Assembly (NCBI GenBank): GCA_963978905.1
Contig: OZ022260.1
Coordinates: forward strand, 18,836,334-18,900,333
Length of the DNA: 64,000 nucleotides
Reading direction: 5' to 3'
DNA from: Trichostrongylus colubriformis
Lineage: Eukaryota; Nematoda; Chromadorea; Rhabditida; Trichostrongylidae
Position 1 is the first letter of the stretch. Each line of letters opens with the position of its first letter. The position numbers and the translations under genes were made by a program. This document shows positions 23,801 through 38,800 of this stretch, piece after piece. Under the pieces are notes generated by a model. It was not told the origin of the DNA, searched no databases, and saw only the letters and a program-made list of their open reading frames with translations.

Positions 23801-26800
23801 TTGCAGATGCTGCAAAGGCACTCGGTGAGCGAGTAACCGGACTGTTCAAGAGAGGCCCTGCCCATCTTGATTATCCTGTCTCCGAAAGATACGAAGGACC
23901 GGTGGATAGCATTCATCGCATGGACGACATCTATGGTGAACCTCTTACCCATCATGTCACCGTGTATCACAGTGGACGTTCTGACGAGCCAGTGCCGAAG
24001 CCCGAAGAAGAACGCGTTGACATCGCAGATGCTGCAAAGGCGTTTGGTGAGAAGATCACTGGACTGTTCAAGAGAAGACCAACTATTCCGGATTATCCGA
24101 CTTCAGAACCCTATTATGGTCCTCTGGCGGATACAGCACCACGTGAAGACATCGAGTCACAGCCACTAAGAACAGTGGTAACTGTTTATCACAGTGGACG
24201 ATCTGACGTCCCTCATGAGAAGACAATGGTGATCACTGAAGAAGTTCCACCTGCAAAGGATATGTACTACGACTATCCCACGACTGCAGCATACGAAGGT
24301 CCACTTGACAGCACTCCACGAACTGAGGACGTCTACGGAGAACCGCTCACCCACCACGTTAGCGTATATCACAGTGGACGATCCGATGAGCCTGCACCGA
24401 AACCCGAAGAAGAACGCATCGACATTGCAGATGCTGCAAAGGCACTCGGTGAGAGAGTAACCGGACTGTTCAAGAGAGGCCCTGCCCATCTTGATTATCC
24501 TGTCTCCGAAAGATACGAAGGACCGGTGGATAGCACTCATCGCATGGAAGACATCTATGGTGAACCACTTACCCATCATGTCACCGTGTATCACAGTGGT
24601 CGTTCTGACGAGCCAGTGCCGAAGCCCGAAGAAGAACGCATCGACATTGCAGATGCTGCAAAGGCACTCGGTGAGCGAGTAACCGGACTGTTCAAGAGAG
24701 GCCCTGCCCATCTTGATTATCCTGTCTCCGAAAGATACGAAGGACCGGTGGATAGCACTCATCGCATGGACGACATCTATGGTGAACCACTTACCCATCA
24801 TGTCACCGTGTATCACAGTGGTCGTTCTGACGAGCCAGTGCCGAAGCCCGAAGAAGAACGCATCGACATTGCAGATGCTGCAAAGGCACTCGGTGAGCGA
24901 GTAACCGGACTGTTCAAGAGAAGACCAACTATTCCGGATTATCCGACTTCAGAACCCTATTATGGTCCTCTGGCGGATACAGCACCACGTGAAGACATCG
25001 AGTCACAGCCACTAAGAACAGTGGTAACTGTTTACCACAGTGGACGATCTGACGTCCCTCATGAGAAGACAATGGTGATCACTGAAGAAGTTCCACCTGC
25101 AAAGGATATGTACTACGACTATCCCACGACTGCAGCATACGAAGGTCCACTTGACAGCACTCCACGAACTGAGGACGTCTACGGAGAGCCGCTCACCCAC
25201 CACGTTAGCGTATATCACAGTGGACGATCCGATGAGCCTGCACCGAAACCCGAAGAAGAACGCATCGACATTGCAGATGCTGCAAAGGCACTCGGTGAGC
25301 GAGTAACCGGACTGTTCAAGAGAGGCCCTGCCCATCTTGATTATCCTGTCTCCGAAAGATACGAAGGACCGGTGGATAGCACTCATCGCATGGAAGACAT
25401 CTATGGTGAACCACTTACCCATCATGTCACCGTGTATCACAGTGGTCGTTCTGACGAGCCAGTGCCGAAGCCCGAAGAAGAACGCATCGACATTGCAGAT
25501 GCTGCAAAGGCACTCGGTGAGCGAGTAACCGGACTGTTCAAGAGAGGCCCTGCCCATCTTGATTATCCTGTCTCCGAAAGATACGAAGGACCGGTGGATA
25601 GCACTCATCGCATGGAAGACATCTATGGTGAACCACTTACCCATCATGTCACCGTGTATCACAGTGGTCGTTCTGACGAGCCAGTGCCGAAGCCCGAAGA
25701 AGAACGCATCGACATTGCAGATGCTGCAAAGGCACTCGGTGAGCGAGTAACCGGACTGTTCAAGAGAGGCCTTGCCCATCTTGATTATCCTGTCTCCGAA
25801 AGATACGAAGGACCGGTGGATAGCACTCATCGCATGGACGACATCTATGGTGAACCTCTTACCCATCATGTCACCGTGTATCACAGTGGACGTTCTGACG
25901 AGCCAGTGCCGAAGCCCGAAGAAGAACGCGTTGACATCGCAGATGCTGCAAAGGCGTTTGGTGAGAAGATCACTGGACTGTTCAAGAGAAGACCAACTAT
26001 TCCGGATTATCCGACTTCAGAACCCTATTATGGTCCTCTGGCGGATACAGCACCACGTGAAGACATCGAGTCACAGCCACTAAGAACAGTGGTAACTGTT
26101 TATCACAGTGGACGATCTGACGTCCCTCATGAGAAGACAATGGTGATCACTGAAGAAGTTCCACCTGCAAAGGATATGTACTACGACTATCCCACGACTG
26201 CAGCATACGAAGGTCCACTTGACAGCACTCCACGAACTGAGGACGTCTACGGAGAACCGCTCACCCACCACGTTAGCGTATATCACAGTGGACGATCCGA
26301 TGAGCCTGCACCGAAACCCGAAGAAGAACGCATCGACATTGCAGATGCTGCAAAGGCACTCGGTGAGAGAGTAACCGGACTGTTCAAGAGAGGCCCTGCC
26401 CATCTTGATTATCCTGTCTCCGAAAGATACGAAGGACCGGTGGATAGCATTCATCGCATGGACGACATCTATGGTGAACCTCTTACCCATCATGTCACCG
26501 TGTATCACAGTGGACGTTCTGACGAGCCAGTGCCGAAGCCCGAAGAAGAACGCGTTGACATCGCAGATGCTGCAAAGGCGTTTGGTGAGAAGATCACTGG
26601 ACTGTTCAAGAGAAGACCAACTATTCCGGATTATCCGACTTCAGAACCCTATTATGGTCCTCTGGCGGATACAGCACCACGTGAAGACATCGAGTCACAG
26701 CCACTAAGAACAGTGGTAACTGTTTATCACAGTGGACGATCTGACGTCCCTCATGAGAAGACAATGGTGATCACTGAAGAAGTTCCACCTGCAAAGGATA

Positions 26801-29800
26801 TGTACTACGACTATCCCACGACTGCAGCATACGAAGGTCCACTTGACAGCACTCCACGAACTGAGGACGTCTACGGAGAACCGCTCACCCACCACGTTAG
26901 CGTATATCACAGTGGACGATCCGATGAGCCTGCACCGAAACCCGAAGAAGAACGCATCGACATTGCAGATGCTGCAAAGGCACTCGGTGAGAGAGTAACC
27001 GGACTGTTCAAGAGAGGCCCTGCCCATCTTGATTATCCTGTCTCCGAAAGATACGAAGGACCGGTGGATAGCACTCATCGCATGGAAGACATCTATGGTG
27101 AACCACTTACCCATCATGTCACCGTGTATCACAGTGGTCGTTCTGACGAGCCAGTGCCGAAGCCCGAAGAAGAACGCATCGACATTGCAGATGCTGCAAA
27201 GGCACTCGGTGAGCGAGTAACCGGACTGTTCAAGAGAGGCCCTGCCCATCTTGATTATCCGGTCTCCGAAAGATACGAAGGACCGGTGGATAGCACTCAT
27301 CGCATGGACGACATCTATGGTGAACCTCTTACCCATCATGTCACCGTGTATCACAGTGGACGTTCTGACGAGCCAGTGCCGAAGCCCGAAGAAGAACGCG
27401 TTGACATCGCAGATGCTGCAAAGGCGTTTGGTGAGAAGATCATTGGACTGTTCAAGAGAAGACCAACTATTCCGGATTATCCGACATCAGAACCCTATTA
27501 TGGTCCTCTGGCGGATACAGCACCACGTGAAGACATCGAGTCACAGCCACTAAGAACAGTGGTAACTGTTTATCACAGTGGACGATCTGACGTCCCTCAT
27601 GAGAAGACAATGGTGATCACTGAAGAAGTTCCACCTGCAAAGGATATGTACTACGACTATCCCACGACTGCAGCATACGAAGGTCCACTTGACAGCACTC
27701 CACGAACTGAGGACGTCTACGGAGAACCGCTCACCCACCACGTTAGCGTATATCACAGTGGACGATCCGATGAGCCTGCATCGAAACCCGAAGAACGCAT
27801 CGACATTGCAGATGCTGCAAAGGCACTCGGTGAGAGAGTAACCGGACTGTTCAAGAGAGGCCCTGCCCATCTTGATTATCCTGTCTCCGAAAGATACGAA
27901 GGACCGGTGGATAGCACTCATCGCATGGAAGACATCTATGGTGAACCGCTCACCCACCACGTTAGCGTATATCACAGTGGACGATCCGATGAGCCTGCAC
28001 CGAAACCCGAAGAAGAACGCATCGACATTGCAGATGCTGCAAAGGCACTCGGTGAGAGAGTAACCGGACTGTTCAAGAGAGGCCCTGCCCATCTTGATTA
28101 TCCTGTCTCCGAAAGATACGAAGGACCGGTGGATAGCACTCATCGCATGGAAGACATCTATGGTGAACCACTTACCCATCATGTCACCGTGTATCACAGT
28201 GGTCGTTCTGACGAGCCAGTGCCGAAGCCCGAAGAAGAACGCATCGACATTGCAGATGCTGCAAAGGCACTCGGTGAGCGAGTAACCGGACTGTTCAAGA
28301 GAGGCCCTGCCCATCTTGATTATCCTGTCTCCGAAAGATACGAAGGACCGGTGGATAGCACTCATCGCATGGAAGACATCTATGGTGAACCACTTACCCA
28401 TCATGTCACCGTGTATCACAGTGGTCGTTCTGACGAGCCAGTGCCGAAGCCCGAAGAAGAACGCATCGACATTGCAGATGCTGCAAAGGCACTCGGTGAG
28501 CGAGTAACCGGACTGTTCAAGAGAGGCCCTGCCCATCTTGATTATCCGGTCTCCGAAAGATACGAAGGACCGGTGGATAGCACTCATCGCATGGACGACA
28601 TCTATGGTGAACCTCTTACCCATCATGTCACCGTGTATCACAGTGGACGTTCTGACGAGCCAGTGCCGAAGCCCGAAGAAGAACGCGTTGACATCGCAGA
28701 TGCTGCAAAGGCGTTTGGTGAGAAGATCACTGGACTGTTCAAGAGAAGACCAACTATTCCGGATTATCCGACTTCAGAACCCTATTATGGTCCTCTGGCG
28801 GATACAGCACCACGTGAAGACATCGAGTCACAGCCACTAAGAACAGTGGTAACTGTTTATCACAGTGGACGATCTGACGTCCCTCATGAGAAGACAATGG
28901 TGATCACTGAAGAAGTTCCACCTGCAAAGGATATGTACTACGACTATCCCACGACTGCAGCATACGAAGGTCCACTTGACAGCACTCCACGAACTGAGGA
29001 CGTCTACGGAGAACCGCTCACCCACCACGTTAGCGTATATCACAGTGGACGATCCGATGAGCCTGCATCGAAACCCGAAGAACGCATCGACATTGCAGAT
29101 GCTGCAAAGGCACTCGGTGAGAGAGTAACCGGACTGTTCAAGAGAGGCCCTGCCCATCTTGATTATCCTGTCTCCGAAAGATACGAAGGACCGGTGGATA
29201 GCACTCATCGCATGGAAGACATCTATGGTGAACCACTTACCCATCATGTCACCGTGTATCACAGTGGTCGTTCTGACGAGCCAGTGCCGAAGCCCGAAGA
29301 AGAACGCATCGACATTGCAGATGCTGCAAAGGCACTCGGTGAGCGAGTAACCGGACTGTTCAAGAGAGGCCCTGCCCATCTTGATTATCCTGTCTCCGAA
29401 AGATACGAAGGACCGGTGGATAGCACTCATCGCATGGACGACATCTATGGTGAACCTCTTACCCATCATGTCACCGTGTATCACAGTGGACGTTCTGACG
29501 AGCCAGTGCCGAAGCCCGAAGAAGAACGCGTTGACATCGCAGATGCTGCAAAGGCGTTTGGTGAGAAGATCACTGGACTGTTCAAGAGAAGACCAACTAT
29601 TCCGGATTATCCGACTTCAGAACCCTATTATGGTCCTCTGGCGGATACAGCACCACGTGAAGACATCGAGTCACAGCCACTAAGAACAGTGGTAACTGTT
29701 TATCACAGTGGACGATCTGACGTCCCTCATGAGAAGACAATGGTGATCACTGAAGAAGTTCCACCTGCAAAGGATATGTACTACGACTATCCCACGACTG

Positions 29801-32800
29801 CAGCATACGAAGGTCCACTTGACAGCACTCCACGAACTGAGGACGTCTACGGAGAACCGCTCACCCACCACGTTAGCGTATATCACAGTGGACGATCCGA
29901 TGAGCCTGCACCGAAACCCGAAGAAGAACGCATCGACATTGCAGATGCTGCAAAGGCACTCGGTGAGAGAGTAACCGGACTGTTCAAGAGAGGCCCTGCC
30001 CATCTTGATTATCCTGTCTCCGAAAGATACGAAGGACCGGTGGATAGCACTCATCGCATGGAAGACATCTATGGTGAACCACTTACCCATCATGTCACCG
30101 TGTATCACAGTGGTCGTTCTGACGAGCCAGTGCCGAAGCCCGAAGAAGAACGCATCGACATTGCAGATGCTGCAAAGGCACTCGGTGAGCGAGTAACCGG
30201 ACTGTTCAAGAGAGGCCCTGCCCATCTTGATTATCCTGTCTCCGAAAGATACGAAGGACCGGTGGATAGCACTCATCGCATGGACGACATCTATGGTGAA
30301 CCTCTTACCCATCATGTCACCGTGTATCACAGTGGACGTTCTGACGAGCCAGTGCCGAAGCCCGAAGAAGAACGCGTTGACATCGCAGATGCTGCAAAGG
30401 CGTTTGGTGAGAAGATCACTGGACTGTTCAAGAGAAGACCAACTATTCCGGATTATCCGACTTCAGAACCCTATTATGGTCCTCTGGCGGATACAGCACC
30501 ACGTGAAGACATCGAGTCACAGCCACTAAGAACAGTGGTAACTGTTTATCACAGTGGACGATCTGACGTCCCTCATGAGAAGACAATGGTGATCACTGAA
30601 GAAGTTCCACCTGCAAAGGATATGTACTACGACTATCCCACGACTGCAGCATACGAAGGTCCACTTGACAGCACTCCACGAACTGAGGACGTCTACGGAG
30701 AACCGCTCACCCACCACGTTAGCGTATATCACAGTGGACGATCCGATGAGCCTGCACCGAAACCCGAAGAAGAACGCATCGACATTGCAGATGCTGCAAA
30801 GGCACTCGGTGAGAGAGTAACCGGACTGTTCAAGAGAGGCCCTGCCCATCTTGATTATCCTGTCTCCGAAAGATACGAAGGACCGGTGGATAGCACTCAT
30901 CGCATGGACGACATCTATGGTGAACCTCTTACCCATCATGTCACCGTGTATCACAGTGGACGTTCTGACGAGCCAGTGCCGAAGCCCGAAGAAGAACGCG
31001 TTGACATCGCAGATGCTGCAAAGGCGTTTGGTGAGAAGATCACTGGACTGTTCAAGAGAAGACCAACTATTCCGGATTATCCGACTTCAGAACCCTATTA
31101 TGGTCCTCTGGCGGATACAGCACCACGTGAAGACATCGAGTCACAGCCACTAAGAACAGTGGTAACTGTTTATCACAGTGGACGATCTGACGTCCCTCAT
31201 GAGAAGACAATGGTGATCACTGAAGAAGTTCCACCTGCAAAGGATATGTACTACGACTATCCCACGACTGCAGCATACGAAGGTCCACTTGACAGCACTC
31301 CACGAACTGAGGACGTCTACGGAGAACCGCTCACCCACCACGTTAGCGTATATCACAGTGGACGATCCGATGAGCCTGCACCGAAACCCGAAGAAGAACG
31401 CATCGACATTGCAGATGCTGCAAAGGCACTCGGTGAGAGAGTAACCGGACTGTTCAAGAGAGGCCCTGCCCATCTTGATTATCCTGTCTCCGAAAGATAC
31501 GAAGGACCGGTGGATAGCACTCATCGCATGGACGACATCTATGGTGAACCTCTTACCCATCATGTCACCGTGTATCACAGTGGACGTTCTGACGAGCCAG
31601 TGCCGAAGCCCGAAGAAGAACGCGTTGACATCGCAGATGCTGCAAAGGCGTTTGGTGAGAAGATCACTGGACTGTTCAAGAGAAGACCAACTATTCCGGA
31701 TTATCCGACTTCAGAACCCTATTATGGTCCTCTGGCGGATACAGCACCACGTGAAGACATCGAGTCACAGCCACTAAGAACAGTGGTAACTGTTTATCAC
31801 AGTGGACGATCTGACGTCCCTCATGAGAAGACAATGGTGATCACTGAAGAAGTTCCACCTGCAAAGGATATGTACTACGACTATCCCACGACTGCAGCAT
31901 ACGAAGGTCCACTTGACAGCACTCCACGAACTGAGGACGTCTACGGAGAACCGCTCACCCACCACGTTAGCGTATATCACAGTGGACGATCCGATGAGCC
32001 TGCACCGAAACCCGAAGAAGAACGCATCGACATTGCAGATGCTGCAAAGGCACTCGGTGAGAGAGTAACCGGACTGTTCAAGAGAGGCCCTGCCCATCTT
32101 GATTATCCTGTCTCCGAAAGATACGAAGGACCGGTGGATAGCACTCATCGCATGGAAGACATCTATGGTGAACCACTTACCCATCATGTCACCGTGTATC
32201 ACAGTGGTCGTTCTGACGAGCCAGTGCCGAAGCCCGAAGAAGAACGCATCGACACTGCAGATGCTGCAAAGGCACTCGGTGAGCGAGTAACCGGACTGTT
32301 CAAGAGAGGCCCTGCCCATCTTGATTATCCTGTCTCCGAAAGATACGAAGGACCGGTGGATAGCACTCATCGCATGGACGACATCTATGGTGAACCACTT
32401 ACCCATCATGTCACCGTGTATCACAGTGGTCGTTCTGACGAGCCAGTGCCGAAGCCCGAAGAAGAACGCATCGACATTGCAGATGCTGCAAAGGCACTCG
32501 GTGAGCGAGTAACCGGACTGTTCAAGAGAAGACCAACTATTCCGGATTATCCGACTTCAGAACCCTATTATGGTCCTCTGGCGGATACAGCACCACGTGA
32601 AGACATCGAGTCACAGCCACTAAGAACAGTGGTAACTGTTTATCACAGTGGACGATCTGACGTCCCTCATGAGAAGACAATGGTGATCACTGAAGAAGTT
32701 CCACCTGCAAAGGATATGTACTACGACTATCCCACGACTGCAGCATACGAAGGTCCACTTGACAGCACTCCACGAACTGAGGACGTCTACGGAGAACCGC

Positions 32801-35800
32801 TCACCCACCACGTTAGCGTATATCACAGTGGACGATCCGATGAGCCTGCACCGAAACCCGAAGAAGAACGCATCGACATTGCAGATGCTGCAAAGGCACT
32901 CGGTGAGAGAGTAACCGGACTGTTCAAGAGAGGCCCTGCCCATCTTGATTATCCTGTCTCCGAAAGATACGAAGGACCGGTGGATAGCACTCATCGCATG
33001 GAAGACATCTATGGTGAACCACTTACCCATCATGTCACCGTGTATCACAGTGGTCGTTCTGACGAGCCAGTGCCGAAGCCCGAAGAAGAACGCATCGACA
33101 TTGCAGATGCTGCAAAGGCACTCGGTGAGCGAGTAACCGGACTGTTCAAGCGAGGCCCTGCCCATCTTGATTATCCTGTCTCCGAAAGATACGAAGGACC
33201 GGTGGATAGCACTCATCGCATGGACGACATCTATGGTGAACCTCTTACCCATCATGTCACCGTGTATCACAGTGGACGTTCTGACGAGCCAGTGCCGAAG
33301 CCCGAAGAAGAACGCGTTGACATCGCAGATGCTGCAAAGGCGTTTGGTGAGAAGATCACTGGACTGTTCAAGAGAAGACCAACTATTCCGGATTATCCGA
33401 CTTCAGAACCCTATTATGGTCCTCTGGCGGATACAGCACCACGTGAAGACATCGAGTCACAGCCACTAAGAACAGTGGTAACTGTTTATCACAGTGGACG
33501 ATCTGACGTCCCTCATGAGAAGACAATGGTGATCACTGAAGAAGTTCCACCTGCAAAGGATATGTACTACGACTATCCCACGACTGCAGCATACGAAGGT
33601 CCACTTGACAGCACTCCACGAACTGAGGACGTCTACGGAGAACCGCTCACCCACCACGTTAGCGTATATCACAGTGGACGATCCGATGAGCCTGCACCGA
33701 AACCCGAAGAAGAACGCATCGACATTGCAGATGCTGCAAAGGCACTCGGTGAGAGAGTAACCGGACTGTTCAAGAGAGGCCCTGCCCATCTTGATTATCC
33801 TGTCTCCGAAAGATACGAAGGACCGGTGGATAGCACTCATCGCATGGAAGACATCTATGGTGAACCTCTTACCCATCATGTCACCGTGTATCACAGTGGA
33901 CGTTCTGACGAGCCAGTGCCGAAGCCCGAAGAAGAACGCGTTGACATCGCAGATGCTGCAAAGGCGTTTGGTGAGAAGATCACTGGACTGTTCAAGAGAA
34001 GACCAACTATTCCGGATTATCCGACTTCAGAACCCTATTATGGTCCTCTGGCGGATACAGCACCACGTGAAGACATCGAGTCACAGCCACTAAGAACAGT
34101 GGTAACTGTTTATCACAGTGGACGATCTGACGTCCCTCATGAGAAGACAATGGTGATCACTGGAGAAGTTCCACCTGCAAAGGATATGTACTACGACTAT
34201 CCCACGACTGCAGCATACGAAGGTCCACTTGACAGCACTCCACGAACTGAGGACGTCTACGGAGAACCGCTCACCCACCACGTTAGCGTATATCACAGTG
34301 GACGATCCGATGAGCCTGCACCGAAACCCGAAGAAGAACGCATCGACATTGCAGATGCTGCAAAGGCACTCGGTGAGAGAGTAACCGGACTGTTCAAGAG
34401 AGGCCCTGCCCATCTTGATTATCCTGTCTCCGAAAGATACGAAGGACCGGTGGATAGCACTCATCGCATGGAAGACATCTATGGTGAACCTCTTACCCAT
34501 CATGTCACCGTGTATCACAGTGGACGTTCTGACGAGCCAGTGCCGAAGCCCGAAGAAGAACGCGTTGACATCGCAGATGCTGCAAAGGCGTTTGGTGAGA
34601 AGATCACTGGACTGTTCAAGAGAAGACCAACTATTCCGGATTATCCGACTTCAGAACCCTATTATGGTCCTCTGGCGGATACAGCACCACGTGAAGACAT
34701 CGAGTCACAGCCACTAAGAACAGTGGTAACTGTTTATCACAGTGGACGATCTGACGTCCCTCATGAGAAGACAATGGTGATCACTGAAGAAGTTCCACCT
34801 GCAAAGGATATGTACTACGACTATCCCACGACTGCAGCATACGAAGGTCCACTTGACAGCACTCCACGAACTGAGGACGTCTACGGAGAACCGCTCACCC
34901 ACCACGTTAGCGTATATCACAGTGGACGATCCGATGAGCCTGCACCGAAACCCGAAGAAGAACGCATCGACATTGCAGATGCTGCAAAGGCACTCGGTGA
35001 GAGAGTAACCGGACTGTTCAAGAGAGGCCCTGCCCATCTTGATTATCCTGTCTCCGAAAGATACGAAGGACCGGTGGATAGCACTCATCGCATGGAAGAC
35101 ATCTATGGTGAACCACTTACCCATCATGTCACCGTGTATCACAGTGGTCGTTCTGACGAGCCAGTGCCGAAGCCCGAAGAAGAACGCATCGACATTGCAG
35201 ATGCTGCAAAGGCACTCGGTGAGCGAGTAACCGGACTGTTCAAGAGAGGCCCTGCCCATCTTGATTATCCTGTCTCCGAAAGATACGAAGGACCGGTGGA
35301 TAGCACTCATCGCATGGACGACATCTATGGTGAACCACTTACCCATCATGTCACCGTGTATCACAGTGGTCGTTCTGACGAGCCAGTGCCGAAGCCCGAA
35401 GAAGAACGCATCGACATTGCAGATGCTGCAAAGGCACTCGGTGAGCGAGTAACCGGACTGTTCAAGAGAGGCCCTGCCCATCTTGATTATCCTGTCTCCG
35501 AAAGATACGAAGGACCGGTGGGTAGCACTCATCGCATGGAAGACATCTATGGTGAACCACTTACCCATCATGTCACCGTGTATCACAGTGGTCGTTCTGA
35601 CGAGCCAGTGCCGAAGCCCGAAGAAGAACGCATCGACATTGCAGATGCTGCAAAGGCACTCGGTGAGCGAGTAACCGGACTGTTCAAGAGAGGCCTTGCC
35701 CATCTTGATTATCCTGTCTCCGAAAGATACGAAGGACCGGTGGATAGCACTCATCGCATGGACGACATCTATGGTGAACCTCTTACCCATCATGTCACCG

Positions 35801-38800
35801 TGTATCACAGTGGACGTTCTGACGAGCCAGTGCCGAAGCCCGAAGAAGAACGCGTTGACATCGCAGATGCTGCAAAGGCGTTTGGTGAGAAGATCACTGG
35901 ACTGTTCAAGAGAAGACCAACTATTCCGGATTATCCGACTTCAGAACCCTATTATGGTCCTCTGGCGGATACAGCACCACGTGAAGACATCGAGTCACAG
36001 CCACTAAGAACAGTGGTAACTGTTTATCACAGTGGACGATCTGACGTCCCTCATGAGAAGACAATGGTGATCACTGAAGAAGTTCCACCTGCAAAGGATA
36101 TGTACTACGACTATCCCACGACTGCAGCATACGAAGGTCCACTTGACAGCACTCCACGAACTGAGGACGTCTACGGAGAACCGCTCACCCACCACGTTAG
36201 CGTATATCACAGTGGACGATCCGATGAGCCTGCACCGAAACCCGAAGAAGAACGCATCGACATTGCAGATGCTGCAAAGGCACTCGGTGAGAGAGTAACC
36301 GGACTGTTCAAGAGAGGCCCTGCCCATCTTGATTATCCTGTCTCCGAAAGATACGAAGGACCGGTGGATAGCATTCATCGCATGGACGACATCTATGGTG
36401 AACCTCTTACCCATCATGTCACCGTGTATCACAGTGGACGTTCTGACGAGCCAGTGCCGAAGCCCGAAGAAGAACGCGTTGACATCGCAGATGCTGCAAA
36501 GGCGTTTGGTGAGAAGATCACTGGACTGTTCAAGAGAAGACCAACTATTCCGGATTATCCGACTTCAGAACCCTATTATGGTCCTCTGGCGGATACAGCA
36601 CCACGTGAAGACATCGAGTCACAGCCACTAAGAACAGTGGTAACTGTTTATCACAGTGGACGATCTGACGTCCCTCATGAGAAGACAATGGTGATCACTG
36701 AAGAAGTTCCACCTGCAAAGGATATGTACTACGACTATCCCACGACTGCAGCATACGAAGGTCCACTTGACAGCACTCCACGAACTGAGGACGTCTACGG
36801 AGAACCGCTCACCCACCACGTTAGCGTATATCACAGTGGACGATCCGATGAGCCTGCACCGAAACCCGAAGAAGAACGCATCGACATTGCAGATGCTGCA
36901 AAGGCACTCGGTGAGAGAGTAACCGGACTGTTCAAGAGAGGCCCTGCCCATCTTGATTATCCTGTCTCCGAAAGATACGAAGGACCGGTGGATAGCACTC
37001 ATCGCATGGAAGACATCTATGGTGAACCACTTACCCATCATGTCACCGTGTATCACAGTGGTCGTTCTGACGAGCCAGTGCCGAAGCCCGAAGAAGAACG
37101 CATCGACATTGCAGATGCTGCAAAGGCACTCGGTGAGCGAGTAACCGGACTGTTCAAGAGAGGCCCTGCCCATCTTGATTATCCGGTCTCCGAAAGATAC
37201 GAAGGACCGGTGGATAGCACTCATCGCATGGACGACATCTATGGTGAACCTCTTACCCATCATGTCACCGTGTATCACAGTGGACGTTCTGACGAGCCAG
37301 TGCCGAAGCCCGAAGAAGAACGCGTTGACATCGCAGATGCTGCAAAGGCGTTTGGTGAGAAGATCACTGGACTGTTCAAGAGAAGACCAACTATTCCGGA
37401 TTATCCGACATCAGAACCCTATTATGGTCCTCTGGCGGATACAGCACCACGTGAAGACATCGAGTCACAGCCACTAAGAACAGTGGTAACTGTTTATCAC
37501 AGTGGACGATCTGACGTCCCTCATGAGAAGACAATGGTGATCACTGAAGAAGTTCCACCTGCAAAGGATATGTACTACGACTATCCCACGACTGCAGCAT
37601 ACGAAGGTCCACTTGACAGCACTCCACGAACTGAGGACGTCTACGGAGAACCGCTCACCCACCACGTTAGCGTATATCACAGTGGACGATCCGATGAGCC
37701 TGCATCGAAACCCGAAGAACGCATCGACATTGCAGATGCTGCAAAGGCACTCGGTGAGAGAGTAACCGGACTGTTCAAGAGAGGCCCTGCCCATCTTGAT
37801 TATCCTGTCTCCGAAAGATACGAAGGACCGGTGGATAGCACTCATCGCATGGAAGACATCTATGGTGAACCGCTCACCCACCACGTTAGCGTATATCACA
37901 GTGGACGATCCGATGAGCCTGCACCGAAACCCGAAGAAGAACGCATCGACATTGCAGATGCTGCAAAGGCACTCGGTGAGAGAGTAACCGGACTGTTCAA
38001 GAGAGGCCCTGCCCATCTTGATTATCCTGTCTCCGAAAGATACGAAGGACCGGTGGATAGCACTCATCGCATGGAAGACATCTATGGTGAACCACTTACA
38101 CATCATGTCACCGTGTATCACAGTGGTCGTTCTGACGAGCCAGTGCCGAAGCCCGAAGAAGAACGCATCGACATTGCAGATGCTGCAAAGGCACTCGGTG
38201 AGCGAGTAACCGGACTGTTCAAGAGAGGCCCTGCCCATCTTGATTATCCTGTCTCCGAAAGATACGAAGGACCGGTGGATAGCACTCATCGCATGGAAGA
38301 CATCTATGGTGAACCACTTACCCATCATGTCACCGTGTATCACAGTGGTCGTTCTGACGAGCCAGTGCCGAAGCCCGAAGAAGAACGCATCGACATTGCA
38401 GATGCTGCAAAGGCACTCGGTGAGCGAGTAACCGGACTGTTCAAGAGAGGCCCTGCCCATCTTGATTATCCGGTCTCCGAAAGATACGAAGGACCGGTGG
38501 ATAGCACTCATCGCATGGACGACATCTATGGTGAACCTCTTACCCATCATGTCACCGTGTATCACAGTGGACGTTCTGACGAGCCAGTGCCGAAGCCCGA
38601 AGAAGAACGCGTTGACATCGCAGATGCTGCAAAGGCGTTTGGTGAGAAGATCACTGGACTGTTCAAGAGAAGACCAACTATTCCGGATTATCCGACTTCA
38701 GAACCCTATTATGGTCCTCTGGCGGATACAGCACCACGTGAAGACATCGAGTCACAGCCACTAAGAACAGTGGTAACTGTTTATCACAGTGGACGATCTG

